This document shows positions 45,901 to 57,783 of a DNA stretch of 64,000 bases, piece by piece. Both the position numbers and the translations under genes were made by a program. The stretch's first letter is position 1. The number at the start of each line of letters is the position of its first letter. Below the pieces are notes generated by a model, which worked only from the letters and a program-made list of their open reading frames with translations, did not search any database and was not told where the DNA came from. This DNA comes from Papilionanthe hookeriana x Papilionanthe teres (Eukaryota; Streptophyta; Magnoliopsida; Asparagales; Orchidaceae): contig CM040439.1 in the NCBI GenBank assembly GCA_022702705.1, positions 31,870,930 to 31,934,929 on the forward strand, written 5' to 3'.

Positions 45901-48315
45901 CAGGTGCAAAGGGAGCATAAATAACCAAACCGAGCCCCTCTAGTGCAATGGGGCTAGGCCGCTAGGCGGCGAGAACACAAAACCGAGCCCCAAGTGCCGC
46001 GGGGCTAGGCTGTAGCGACAAGAAACGAGAAAACAAACGGGTCCCGAATCGAATGCCGAAGGGAGGCTGCGGGAGCAGACGAAGAACACAAAGCCGAGCC
46101 CCTAAGTGCCACGGTGCTAGCTGCTAGGCAGCAGAAAACAGAAAACAAACAGGTCCCCAAATCAAATGCCAAAGGGGATAGTTGCAGGAGCAGCAAGAAC
46201 ACAAAATGGAATCCAGCTCATCACAAGTAAGGCCAAGGATATAAGTTTTTCAAAGCTCTTAAACAGGGACAGTAGTTATTCATCAAAAATAGACTCTCAG
46301 GTAGAGGCTAAAACAAGCAAAACCGAGCCTCTAAACAAGATAAAAAACAATCCCTAAAAGCATCCGAGCAAAGACAAGTATAACATATTAAGATGGGCTC
46401 TTGGGTAGGGCTAGAATGCGCCAACCGAGCCCCCCCCCCCCCAAATGAAGCCAAAACAAATCCCTTAAAGCGTTGAAACAGGGGGGGGGGGGCAGCAGCT
46501 ATAGATCAAGAAAAGACTCTTGGGTAGATCTAGAATGAGCCAAATGAGGCTTCACAAAACCCCAAAATCCGACCGATGTAAAAATAAATCCGGGCTACCA
46601 AATCAAGCATGAAATTTGAAACAAACATCTACACATATTCGATATAGCAAAGTATAGAGCCATTATGTGCCTAACATGAGAACAAACGTGGGGCTGTCCA
46701 AATTAAATTAAAACTTCTCCCTAGCATCCCATTTCGATAAAGAAAAGCTACAAAGAGCAAAAGCCAAGCCCCATACATGCATATTAAAAAGCTAAGCAAG
46801 CTCTTCCATACCTCATGCCAAACGAAAGTAGGTAAGGGGCATCATAATGCATACCCCAACATGCTAAAAGAGAGGTTAATACCTTGCCTCAAGAACATAC
46901 TTTTCATGCTTTAGATAATAGGAAAGAGAGAGGAAAGTTCACAGCATAGCACATCTCATTTCCCTAAGCTAATGACCAATATTTCACATATAACATGCTC
47001 AAAATCTCTATCCCTATTCATGCTTCCATTCTTAACATGCTTCAAATGATAAATATGCCCAAAATAAAACCATGACAGCAGGCTAATATGTTGCTAAAAT
47101 GAAAAGGGGAGAGGAAACAAGAATTCAAGCCAACAAACAATTCCCCCTCAAAGCACATGAACGCCCAGCCGAGAGGCTAAACAGGGAGAAATACACCAAA
47201 ACCGCAAGCCACAAGGCACAACCGGCCAAACCGAGAGAAAATAGAGGAGGGGAAAGAGAGTACCAGTCAGTATAGAGTACACAGAGGAAGCAGGAAATCC
47301 AAACTTCAAACCAGCAGCACCTCCCCTTCTCCAGAAAAATTCGGCCAGCCCTAAATCTTACCTCAAATGGGATATTTATGGGCAAAGGAGAGAAATGAGT
47401 GCCGTTCCTTACCTGCAGGGATGGATGCAAGTGGAAGGTAGGGGAGGTGGCGACAAAGTGCCTCAGATAAGAGTCGAGGCTCGGTAGCAAGGATAGGAGT
47501 CGAGCAGGGGACAAGACCGCGAGGGGGTCGCGCAAGATAACCATCTCGCAGAGATAACACTCGAGCAGGGATGGGGGAGAACGACGTGCGGCTCAAGAAG
47601 GTAACGGCCTCAAAGAGATGACATGCCCGAGCGCGGGAGAAGGCCCAGGAAGCTTCCCTCGTGCTCGTGCGGGACGGGCGAGATCAACCGAACGGGGGAG
47701 GCGAGTCTTTAAGACTAGGATTTAGTTAAATAGGTTTAAAATATATGTATATTATTATTTTTATTAAAATTAAGCCCTAAATCGCGATTCTCGCTCCCGA
47801 TAGGCTGTCGTTGCAAAATAAATGTTAATTGTAGGTGAAATCGACGTTCCGGACGCATCGGCGCAGTCCGTTTCGTCATCCGAGGTCGTCTGGGCAACCT
47901 CGTCGACGGTCGCGTTGAAAGTGCGTCAAATCCGGTGTTTTCTGAAATTTTGACCTTGACGTCGATCATCCTGACATCCTGACTTTAGTCTTGATCCATC
48001 GCGAAGTGATTGAAAGCGTCGTGGCCATGGCTCGAGGAATTTGTGTTCGGTGGTGCAAGAAACGTGCACGAGGCTATCCTAAGGTCCGGTGGTCCTATAG
48101 AAACTCAATTTGGATTCCTAACGTCAATTCCAACCTGCTACGAGCTAGAGGTACGGAATTTCGTCCGGGATTCCAAAAGAGTGATGAAGTGGCTTCGAGC
48201 ATTCTAATACGAGGTAGGCCCACTGCTAGGAATCTAAGATCGTCGGGGAAGCTCCTAAAGCTAGAACCCTAAACTCTAGGAGGAAAACTAAACCTCGACA
48301 AAAGTGAGATCAACA
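42924..48315 (-). mobile_element. Giant solo LTR, 5392 bp, minus orientation
   Basis: On the plus strand it begins TGTCGGCC and ends GATCAACA, the reverse of the copy at 37060-42239. It aligns with that copy throughout (for example 43860-43915 against 41265-41330, 44530-44700 against 40440-40620, 45005-45160 against 39960-40125, 47845-48290 against 37080-37530). The 5-bp flanks are gcagt (42919-42923) and acagt (48316-48320), one mismatch. It separates gag from protease of the older gypsy. It has no coding capacity; Lys/Arg-rich frames such as 44168-44575 are composition artefacts. Confidence 0.9.
45730..46210 (-). repeat. Tandem array of ~52-bp units in the giant LTR
   Basis: About nine units, each with an 'aaaaccgagcccc' box, then alternating 'agtgc-atggggctagctgctaggcagc' and 'caggtgcaaagggagca' stretches. 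Two units have gggtccc or aggtccc in place of gagcccc. The other LTR has only four or five degenerate boxes at 39247-39470. More isolated boxes follow at 46320 and 46425. Confidence 0.8.
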
Positions 48316-49652
48316 ACAGTCTCGACCAAGAGTGAACTCTCTTTGATTCAGTCCGCAGAGCTCTACTTATAACTAACATCTCACCCTCATCTCCATGGAG
48401 TCGATACTCCTCATCCTGCTCTTCTTTTACCTCCTCACTAACTTCTTCAATTGCACCCTTCTCAATGAAGGAAACAACTCTGCTAGTAGGGCAACCAAAG
48501 ACAAAGTGACCATATCCTTGACATCTAAAGCACTTCTTGGTTGGAATTGTGCTACTCTTATCAGATTTCTTCCACTCTAATCAGCTCTGTAATCCCTCTA
48601 AACAATGTTCACACCTCCCCCAGGTGTGCTCCTATTGATACCTTCAGTTGTGGGTGACTGTCTGAATGGAGGTGGGTGCTTGTCTGATACACCACACAAC
48701 TAACATCTCACCCTCATCTCCAAGGAGCTGATACTCTTCATTCCGCTCTTTTTTTACCTCCTCACTCACTTCCTCCATTACACCATGCTCGATGAAGGAA
48801 ACAACTCTAGTAGTAGAGCAACCAAAGATGATGTATCCATATCCTTGATATCTAAAGCACTTTCTGGATAGAACTATTCTGGGTGTGCTACTCCTCTTAG
48901 ACTTCTTCCACTCTAATCAACTCTGGCATCCCTTTGACCAGTCTTTACACCTCCCCCAGGTGTGCTCCTGTTAATACCTCTAGTTGTGGTTAGCTGCCTA
49001 AATGAAGGTGGGTGCCTGCTTTGTCTCTGCTGTCTCTCTACCTTCAGTGTCAAAGTTTTAACATCACTCAACAACTAATAAGGTTGTAGCTTGACAATAT
49101 TGTTGATGGTTGGCTTTAGGCCTCCCAAATATCTGGCTATAGTGTGCTCCTCTGGCTCTGACAGCTTACATTCCAGTATGAGCTACTCAAAATTTGTTGT
49201 GAACTCCTCCACTGATAACTCTCTCTATCGTAGGTGGTGGAGTTCTAAGAACATGCCATGGTGGTAATGAGGGGGTAAGTACTTCTTTCGCATCTCTTTC
49301 ATCTCCTCCCATGTGGTGATCTTGCTCCTACCTTCTCACCGCCTCACTCTCTTCAGATTCTCTCACCATAGAGATGTATTCTTCTTCAGTTTTATGGCAG
49401 CAAGTTTCACTCTCCCATCAACTAACACCTAATTATACTAAAAAATCCTCTCAACAACTTGCAACCGCTCCATGAAATAATAAAGATTCATTCTCCCCTC
49501 GAAATCCAATAAGTCGACCTTTACTCATATCTCCATGTCCTCCAAAAGATGCTCCATGCCTTGCCACCTCAAATATTAGAGCTCAAAGTGTCGTGGCTTG
49601 TCCTCCTCTCCACTAGAATCATCCTTATGGAAGGGATCTTATTCTTACCATC
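48316..49652 (-). pseudogene. Gypsy gag with duplicated zinc knuckle
   Basis: The minus strand carries the gag core near 49230-49090 (EEFTTNFEQLILECKLSEPEE, ARYLGGLKPTINNIV) and two CCHC boxes. The box at 48491-48532 is complete (C-F-R-C-Q-G-Y-G-H-F-V-F-G-C). The box at 48818-48859 is degraded (C-F-R-Y...G-Y-I-I-F-G-C). They belong to a 327-bp tandem duplication. Downstream, EEVSEEVKEEQDEEYRLH runs toward the protease and is cut by the giant LTR at 48316. The 5' LTR of this element is not seen; the right end is taken over by an unrelated plus-strand LTR. Confidence 0.8.
48371..49024 (-). repeat. 327-bp tandem duplication in gag
   Basis: The words aactaacatctcaccctcatctcc start at 48371 and 48698. 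The following zinc-knuckle and 'cctcccccaggtgtgctcct' blocks repeat at the same spacing. 327 is divisible by three, so the duplication would have kept the frame. Confidence 0.85.
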
Positions 49653-50493
49653 TGATGCGGGCGTCTCTTGCTTCGAGAACGGATGCGGCACTTGGGTTGC
49701 GCGAATGGCGCAGAGCTGAATGGAACCGCACTACTTTTGATTTCTTTCTAATTTTCAAAACGTTTCTTTTTATCCTTCTTTTCTTTCTATTCATTTCCTA
49801 TTTATGTGTTGTATTAGAGTTTGAAGAGACAATTTTTTGCGTATGATTGTTCGGGACAACCGCCGACATTTCTCTTTTACCTTTGAGGATTTTATCCAAG
49901 GGTCTGAGTAGTGCTCCAATTTTATCCCGCTCCAGAGGTAAGTGATTATCTTCCCTCTCCCCCTTCGCATGCTCCCCACATCGCTCCCGACACCCTTTAC
50001 TGCTGCAGCCACCCCAAACAACACACCATTGTTGTTTTCACTACAGTCTTCCCATTCGAGAAGCCTATTCTTGTTGACACCACGCCAGATAGTCGTCCTC
50101 TGTCCTGCAATCCCCCCATCCCCCATCACCGTCGATGTCATTCTCCCTCACAGCCTCAGCATAGAATAGTAGTTTTTCGTTGTTTCCCTTGCTTTCCAGC
50201 CTTCGTTCTCGCTGCCACCGCCCATGATAGCCACCACATGTGTCGTTCCTATAGCTTTTCGCCTTTCCCTCACTGCTACCAACACCCCTTTTCTACAGCC
50301 ATACTTTCCAGCCCATCAACCACCCTATGCTACCTCTCCAAGGGTCCAAACCTTCTCTGATCACTACCACCACCCCAAAGTCCACTCTAATTTGAGTTTG
50401 TGTTGTCATTTGCTGCAATTTTTTATTTCCTATGTCTTTGGTTGTAAGTTCTTATTTGAACTCCGCAATAATATTTATTTTTCAATGGTATCA
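49653..50493 (+). repeat. 5' LTR of a plus-strand gypsy
   Basis: 841 bp, TGATGCGGGCG to GGTATCA, of the same LTR family as 22711-23610 and 17641-23798. It directly abuts the gag start of the older minus-strand gypsy, so it probably inserted there. A TATA-like tatttatg lies near 49797-49805. Confidence 0.8.
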
Positions 50494-50495
50494 TT

Positions 50496-50507
50496 TGGTA
50501 TCAAAGT
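50496..50507 (+). other. Primer binding site
   Basis: tggtatcaaagt, two bases after the LTR. One or two changes from tggtatcagagc. Confidence 0.75.
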
Positions 50508-50619
50508 CAGCCTAACCCTACTCTTATCATGGGGTTACTAAAATCTTCTACACCCTGCTGAATTTTTCAACCCGACCAACCAAAGTTTTTTTGCCCGCTC
50601 CGCGTCACCCCATGCGCCC

Positions 50620-51660
50620 TCTTTCACCTACCCAAAAACACTAATCCTAACTATGCCATTGAGGAGATAATTTCTGGAAACCTTATCGGGATAACACAAT
50701 TTCGCTAATGAGAAATCCACAAGAGATGTCCAAGGATTTAATAGGGAATTCCACCAACTACAACAGAGGCTCACCGCCTTCAAAAGAGTCACAAAAACTC
50801 CATTTGATTCCAAAGTTGAAGAACTACAACCCCCAAGATTTGGCATGAAATATTGGAGATGCCATGATTTTAAACAAAGGTGGATTTATCAGATTTTGGC
50901 GAACCCATAGATCTAAATGAGTTCATCGAGTGGCACTGAAGCTTGGAACGTGTCCTTGAATACCATAACGACCCACCAAATAGAATGATGAAACTAATCT
51001 CCAACAAGTTAAATAAGAGAGCATCCCAATGGGGGAGAACTTGAAGATTCTTCGACATCAAAAAGAGGGCTAAAATTACTACTTGGTCTAAGATTACTAC
51101 TTGGTCTAAGATGGAACGAGAGAAGTAGTGTCGGTACCTACCAGTTCTTTACAAACAATATGTTCAAAACTTAACTTCAAAAGTAGAGCGAAAACACTAT
51201 CGGATGACCGCCACATCTAACAGACAGAGTTCAACCTCAGCATCAAGCAGTCATAGTACATCTAGGGGAACATACAAGCCGGCCCCAATTAAATAGAAAT
51301 TAGTTCAAAGTGGAGGACCGGTGAAGCCAACCAGCATTCCCAAATTCGTCCCCGTTAAGAAGTGTATTAAGTGCCACGATTTTAGGCACAATGCATCAGA
51401 TCGCCCAAATAAAATATGGTCTATTTCACTAAAGTAGGAAGCAATTGAAAAGATGCACAATGACACAATATACACTGATGAAAGTGAAGATAGAAATTAG
51501 TACCAGTTGCCAATTGATGACGAAGAAATACATATAATTCAAGATGAGCCTATAAGATATACTCTGGCGGGATTAACAATAGTTGTTTCAGAAGAGGGTG
51601 AGTCTGAGGTAATAGGCATCCAAACAGAGTATGAGGTTGTAATGCCTCGAGCTATTTTTT
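50620..51660 (+). pseudogene. Gypsy gag (broken)
   Basis: A coiled-coil-like start (about 50640-50830), then the gag core VDLSDFGEPIDLNEFIEW followed by a stop, with LERVLEYHNDPPNRMMK and NKLNKRASQWGRT at about 50880-51045. A 20-bp slip duplication 'ctaagattactacttggt' lies at 51086-51112. The zinc knuckle at 51359-51400 reads C-I-K-C-H-D-F-R-H-N-A-S-D-R, with the last Cys changed to Arg. The element stops near 51660; no pol and no 3' LTR follow. Confidence 0.75.
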
Positions 51661-52719
51661 TTTAGGTATTAAGAGGAGCATCAACAAGACTGACGTTGGA
51701 TATGAGTTTAACGAGCAGTTATCGGAAACATGAAAATCTCATATAAGAGAATTTCATAATTTTCAGATATATAACTTACCTCATGAGTTGCCCTTACTAA
51801 CGAGATCCCACATAACAGAGATGAGAAATTTTTTAGCTACTTCGAGGAGATCATATGAAGTCATCCATAACTTACCTCCTGAGAAATGGTCAGATAGGAA
51901 GAATGACCTGCAGTATTGGAAATCATCTTAAAATGTCCTATAGCGGGATTCAGGTCATTTCAGAGAAGAAGAGACCTCTCTTAGGTGATTACACTTTAGT
52001 ATGGTCCGATCTGCCATAGATTGCATCTCAGAGTTGACTCCTCCTGAAATGTTTATCATATATATTTAGCCGAGCATGAGAAGTGAAAAACAGATTATAG
52101 ATTAGATTCTAATAAATTAAATTAAATAAAAATATGACACTCAATAAGGTACAATGGAGAAAAAGAACTCGTCTAACAAACCTCACTTAGCGGGATAAAG
52201 GCTAGTAGTTATCGCTCGAGATTTGATTCTTAAGAATCCGCATATACAGGTAAGCTCTAACTCTGTTTGTGCTAAAAGAGAACGAATATTTATTATATCA
52301 GAATGTGTTTTAGAATGACAGTACCTACATGACTGACTTACCAAGAGATTACGTCATTTTCACTATCTTCAATTGGGTTGACATGTCAAACTATTAAGGG
52401 ATGGAAGCTTCGACGAATAAAGTCGAAGATCCCCCAATCCCGAAAGACAAACCAGACCGTCTGCCCCTACAGGAGCGGACGCGATACTCGGGTTGAGCGA
52501 ACGACCCTGAGCAGAACAAGAAGGCATTAATGAAGTTGTAGGATGAGTATTAATTTTAAATAATTTAACTGATAAGGCTATAAAGATATATAATCAAGTA
52601 AAATTATTAATTAAATAATAGAATAAATATATATTAAATTCTATGTAAATGAATATTTTTAATATAAATAATAAAATTAAAATCTCGACCCTACTCTTAA
52701 CATTCTATAGTTGCGTGAC
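51661..52719. other. Unassigned repeat-like DNA
   Basis: No coding match. The stretch at 51891-52000 recurs, diverged, at 52904-53035 (both start cagayaggaa and include 'tggaaatcttctta', 'atagtgggatc' and 'gggaagaagaatatctcc'-like words), so this is probably a decayed repeat with two terminal or tandem copies. Confidence 0.45.
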
Positions 52720-52903
52720 TAGGGCTATCAAAACAGTTTATTGTTCGCGAACAGCTCATGTTGGACTTGCTAAGTAAATGAACCGAACATGAACAAATTT
52801 TTTGAACTATATAAACGAGCTGAACATGAACAGTGATATTTTTTAACGAGTATGACATTAACAGAGTTTGGGATCGATCAAGTTAGGCTCGTTTACAGCC
52901 CTA
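52720..52903. mobile_element. MITE-like element with inverted ends
   Basis: Starts tagggctatcaaaac and ends gctcgtttacagcccta. The outer ends TAGGGCT/AGCCCTA are perfect inverted repeats. The inside contains repeated 'gaacagctcatg' and 'gaacatgaac' words, as in the widespread plant hAT-like MITEs. A clear 8-bp target duplication is not visible. About 184 bp, non-coding. Confidence 0.6.
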
Positions 52904-55900
52904 CAGACAGGAATGATGAATTACAGTTGTGGAAATCTTCTTAGATAGTTTGTGGGGAAAAAACATCCAATAGTGGGATCCAAATTTTTACAGGGAAGAA
53001 GAATATCTCCTATTACAGGAGTGACGTGGGTGCTCCCAGCATAATTATGGAATTAGAAATCCTGTGATATTACAACCGTAATCCCACGAAATTAGGATAT
53101 TATGTGATCGCAGGAGACTGACCGAGTTGCTTTCGTTTGTTTACTTTTCACTGAAATTCTTACCATTTCCGTCTTATTTTCTCTTTTTCTTATTTCTCTT
53201 TAGGGTTATGTTATATCTAGAACTATTTATATGTTGAATTTTGGCCATTATTATGTTATTTGGGGATGTTTTCTCCTAATTTTCTCAATTGGAATGTTGT
53301 AACTTTGAATTTCTTTTAGGTGGTGTATATGTAGCCTGATAGGATAAAAGTAGTGTCTTTCTTGGACGTTCCATCGTTGTCCAACTTGCAGCAAATCGTT
53401 GTTAGCGACAGGAAAACTATTGTTTTTCGTTTAGGCCCCGCCTTCATTCGTGCTGCAACTTCAATTATCATCCATCCCCTCTCTCCCACTACTACCATCC
53501 ATCCTACAACTTCATTAATGCCTTTTGGTGTTCCAACATGTTTTCTAGGAGCCCTAGCACAGTATCAAAGATAGTATTAGCATATTGCAGTTCATACCAA
53601 CAAAAGCTACACCATACTCTTTGGTGTTTGAAGCAAAAGAAATTCTATTACTTGACGTCGGTTTATCATCAATTTGAGTAAAAATCTAGTATGATTTTAT
53701 TCGAAGAAAAATGTTCATCTATGAATGGAAGAACTTCAGGCACTTGATAAAGTTAGGCTCCAAGCTAAACAAATTATACAGATTTATTGAGAAGGATGTA
53801 TAAGTTCTCTAAACACATAACACGCCCCTCAACATTTCAAGAAGAAAAAAAGAAAGGATTCATCATAGTGTTGAGCAAGCCACTTATTCCCCATAAAAAA
53901 TTTGATGACAAATTTGAATGTCATTAATAAAGTGGTATCATTATAAAGAAAGCATACCCTAGAAGCTAATCAATCCATAAGGCCAATGTCCTATGCCTCT
54001 GAGTAATAGTCAATTTGAAGAAAAACTACTAGTAATATCTTCTAAAAGGTGGCCGAGTCATATTTCATGCGTTTTTCTTGAAATTCCTCATTACAATAAA
54101 GGAATTTTTTTTTGTTTTTAAATTATTATTTTCCTAGTTTCCAAAATAATATTTTTAAATTTTCATGTGTCAAAAGTTATAAATCCTCCATAAGTTGTTG
54201 CTTTTTATATTTATAAGCGAGCATTAACAGTTTCTCATCAATCCATTTAAAGCTTCATTTGATAAGATGAATAATTATATGCTTATCAAACTTCGATGGT
54301 TAACATCCATATAGTCAAACAAAAATATTTAAAAAAATGCAAGCATTAAGATACCGAAAGCCAAGTAAAATGACATAAAAGTCTGCGAGCTTCGGCCAAA
54401 CAACTTGGAAAAGTGTATATTTCCCATGGATCATCAGACTCAAGTAAATCTAAAATTCAGACTCAACATGACTAAATATGATCTAGTTACTGATTGTTCT
54501 ATTTTTTTAATTCACTAAGCAATATAAACGTCCAAAGTTAAAGAACCACCATTCAGTAAGTCTAATGACATAAGCCGTCAATTTTCAAGTTTATCTAACT
54601 TGATAAGTTTTGTGTGATCCAAATTCATAAAATCTCAACAAGCTGACAAGTCAAAATAAAACCAAAAAAGATGGTCTATACGTAATAAAGCATCAATATA
54701 ATAAAATATATTTTCAAATATACAAGCTTTAAAATCTTGAGAGCCAAATAACAAGATTTTCAAGTCTACAATCTTCAACCGAAAAAATTAGAAAATCACA
54801 AGTTTTCCATAGCTCGAGTCTAAGACTCGAGCAGGTTTGAGTCTGCTCAAATGTGATTGAATCACTGACAACTTTTCTTATTTACCAAGCCATATAAATG
54901 GTCAAAGTTAAATAGCGCTCACTTTCTAAGTATGATGATAAGAACTATCAGGTTCCAAACTTATTTGATGTCAATTTCAAGTAAACCAAATCTAGGAGAT
55001 TCTTTTATTGGCATATATGTCAAGGTAAAATAATTAAAAAAAAAAGATCCTTACTAAGAAATGCAGCAAGCTAAGCTTGGTAATAGTATCAACTAAAATA
55101 TATTCTAGTTAATTCAAAACATTTGGCAAGGACAAAGCTAAGATCTTAGGAATTAACTTCTTTAATAAGTCCAACAAATTATTAGGCGTGGGTCAAAAAA
55201 ATTATCCAAAAAAATTCAATCAAATCACAAGGCTGAATTAAGAGAATTTCATCATTAACAAATATATCAAGCATAAGAAATCACCAATGATTCTTTATCA
55301 TCCACCTAGTAGAAAGTCTTGAGTGCTTTGGTAAAGCAAAAGACATATAATGGAAATCATGCTAGGACAAATTGATAAAAGCAAACCAGGTCAATTCTTT
55401 CGATAACGCTGCTGAAACATAAAGCATAGGACTGAATGGTCCATATATCAAAACTTTCTAAATTGTTAAACTAGAATTGTCATCACCGAATCCATCAAGC
55501 ATGAAACATCAGACTAATGCCAACTTTCATTAGCTCAACAAGCAAATGCAGTCAAGCCAAATAAACTAAAATATAAAGCATACATCTCTCTATTCAGAAT
55601 GAACAGACAAACTTCATTAAGTACCTCAAGAGAAAGATGTACCATGTCAACTAAAAGTTCATCCACAATGATAAACATTGATAAGAAAAATCTTAATCTA
55701 TCCAACTTCTTGGATCTGCATAATTAAACCATCAATGTCACATTCAAATCATTTCTTGGAGATCCGTAGGATCAAAAAACATTATATCAAACATGGTCAA
55801 CTCGAGTGCGCATTATTTGTTGGAGAGCATTTGCTAACCTCAATATATGCATCATAATTCATATCAATTAAATGTGATTATTATAGAGAAAAATGGATAC

Positions 55901-56158
55901 AACATTGAGCAAGACCAATCCAAAATGGATCATCCACAATAAAATCATTCAATTTTCACCTATTTTCACAAACAAAGTATATTGAAGAATCCAAAATATT
56001 GAAATTACCCAAGGTGAGCCATCATATTGCCCAAATCAGCACGATAAGAGGCAAACAAAATTTACCCTTGCATGAGATGGATCAAAAAGTTCGAGCAACT
56101 AAATTTCAAAGGCGAGAGTCAATACACATGTTGTTATCTAATAAAATATTTTTCATAG

Positions 56159-56159
<1 letters not shown>
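52904..56159. other. AT-rich non-coding DNA
   Basis: After the diverged repeat at 52904-53035 and a T-rich stretch at 53130-53570, the sequence is AT-rich and featureless to 56159. Open frames are all short. No SRFR1 exon and no transposon ends were recognised. Confidence 0.5.

Positions 56160-56217
<58 letters not shown>
56160..56217. repeat. (TA)n tail of half-LINE N1
   Basis: 58 bases of TA with a single G. It sits directly at the 3' end of the minus-strand element N1. Confidence 0.95.
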
Positions 56218-56218
<1 letters not shown>

Positions 56219-57707
56219 AAAGGAAAGGCTAAGGCCAATTTCATTGAAATAGGGAAGATACAACATAAAGTTTTTCTAGGAGAGGACCCAACAGGTGAAG
56301 TCCTACCTCTAAGTTACAAAATATAAGGATGGCTTAAAGTGAGTATGAGACATAAGACATCAAAGAAATAATACATGCAAATATGCAAATAATAAAGACT
56401 AAGGAGGAGATCGCCTAGTATTTCCCCTTCCTTGGGATTTTGAGTGGAAGTCAGAAAGCAAGTTTTGAAGTATTGTTCCATTGCCATTAGAGACCTGAGT
56501 ATCATCTGCTATGTCTTCTAGCTGAATGTAATAGTCATGCTGTTTCTTTTTCGAGAAGTGTAAACTTGCTCATTCTTCATCGAAGAGCGGCGCTGTCTCA
56601 TCAATGAGAGGAAATGGAGAGGTCACCGTGGGTTCCACTGCTTGCGTAGGACATTTGTTCAATACTTGGGGATTCCTTTCTTCCTGCTGAATTTGTGCGC
56701 ATACCGTTCAAACTCCAATGCTTTAGTGGCAACAGTAACTGGTTCAACTGCACGAGGTGAAATAGGGGGAGCTATCTCCTCCCCCTGAAGATGTGGGTCT
56801 TCCGTAAGTGGGCGGAGAATTGGAGGAGAAACCACGTTCCCCCCCCTCATGGAGAGGCGTATGATCTGTAGTCTTAGGAACAGAAGGAGCATAAGGCAAA
56901 ACAGAAATCGATTCTTTGGATTGAATATTAATATCCGCATCAGTTGCTTACTAGTATCAGGAATGAGATTAACATCCTGTGGATCAACTATTATCACTGG
57001 AGGGACCTCCGGATTTTTTGGCTGATATTCGGTGATCCGTGGGACATCAGCAGAAGAGTTAGGTGGCATTGCAGGTGGCACTTCAACGAAACCTCGGAAG
57101 ATAAGGGGTGGGAGGCCAAGCCAGATAGTGTTTCCCACGAGGGAGCTTGCGGCTTTAAATTTGGGTGTAGCTTATAACAAGTAGTAAAGCTATGGCCGAA
57201 ACATTGAACAATGCGAACGATAAGAAGGGTGAGGACCCATCTCCACTCGGTTGCCAATACCACGTATGCATAGAACCGATCCAAGCCTCATCGGGATACG
57301 GCGTGTAACATCACGTTCAACTGGGAAACAAGCGTCCGATGGACAAGTGTTTTCTAAGGTCGGTTTATCCACCTGTAACGGTTTTTCAAACCCTTTGGCA
57401 AGTGAGAAGAGAATCTCGTAGTTGAAGTGATGATATTTAAGCCCAAGGAATGTGACCCATACTGGTAAAATAGGAGATTCAGCCTTTGGATCAAAATCAG
57501 TCGTCCATTTGAGAACGCTTCATGATTCTGTTGTCGATTTTTATCGTTTTGCGGGAGAAAACGAAGTATAGTCCGTATCGGTTGTGAGATGAATCGAACA
57601 TGTCTACCATCGAGGAGCCAACTTTCCAAGGTCACGAAGCTTGAAAGTGTCGAAAAAATGACGTATAGTGTCCATTTTTGGACGTCAGTATGAAATTTTC
57701 CCACTAG

Positions 57708-57710
<3 letters not shown>
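56218..57710 (-). mobile_element. Half-LINE N1 (5'-truncated)
   Basis: The minus strand starts inside the DUF4283 domain (VGKFHTDV near 57705) and continues frame-shifted through WVTFLGLKYHHFNYEI. A knuckle remnant follows (Q-C-F-G-H-S-x4-C-Y-K-L-H-P-N-L-K-P, 57150-57215), then a Pro-rich linker (56659-57138 open) and the C-terminal motif EQVYTSRKRN near 56560-56600. The 3' tail, ccaatgaaat-type to CCTTTCCTTTT, leads into (TA)n. No endonuclease or RT. The truncated 5' end lies exactly at the TA tail of element N2. Confidence 0.8.

Positions 57711-57780
<70 letters not shown>
57711..57780. repeat. (TA)n tail of N2, joining N1
   Basis: 70 bases of uninterrupted TA. It is the tail of N2 (minus) and at the same time the 5' junction of N1. 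A long open frame with repeated Tyr-Ile runs across it and is an artefact. Confidence 0.95.

Positions 57781-57783
<3 letters not shown>

Noticed and set aside
45730..46210. CRISPR-like spaced repeats
   Set aside because: The DNA is a plant nuclear LTR; units are contiguous and diverged, without constant repeat and unique spacer structure.
47125..47544. 139-codon hydrophobic frame on the minus strand
   Set aside because: It is LTR sequence; the counterpart in the left LTR is broken, and composition (CT-rich) explains the Leu/Ser/Pro content.
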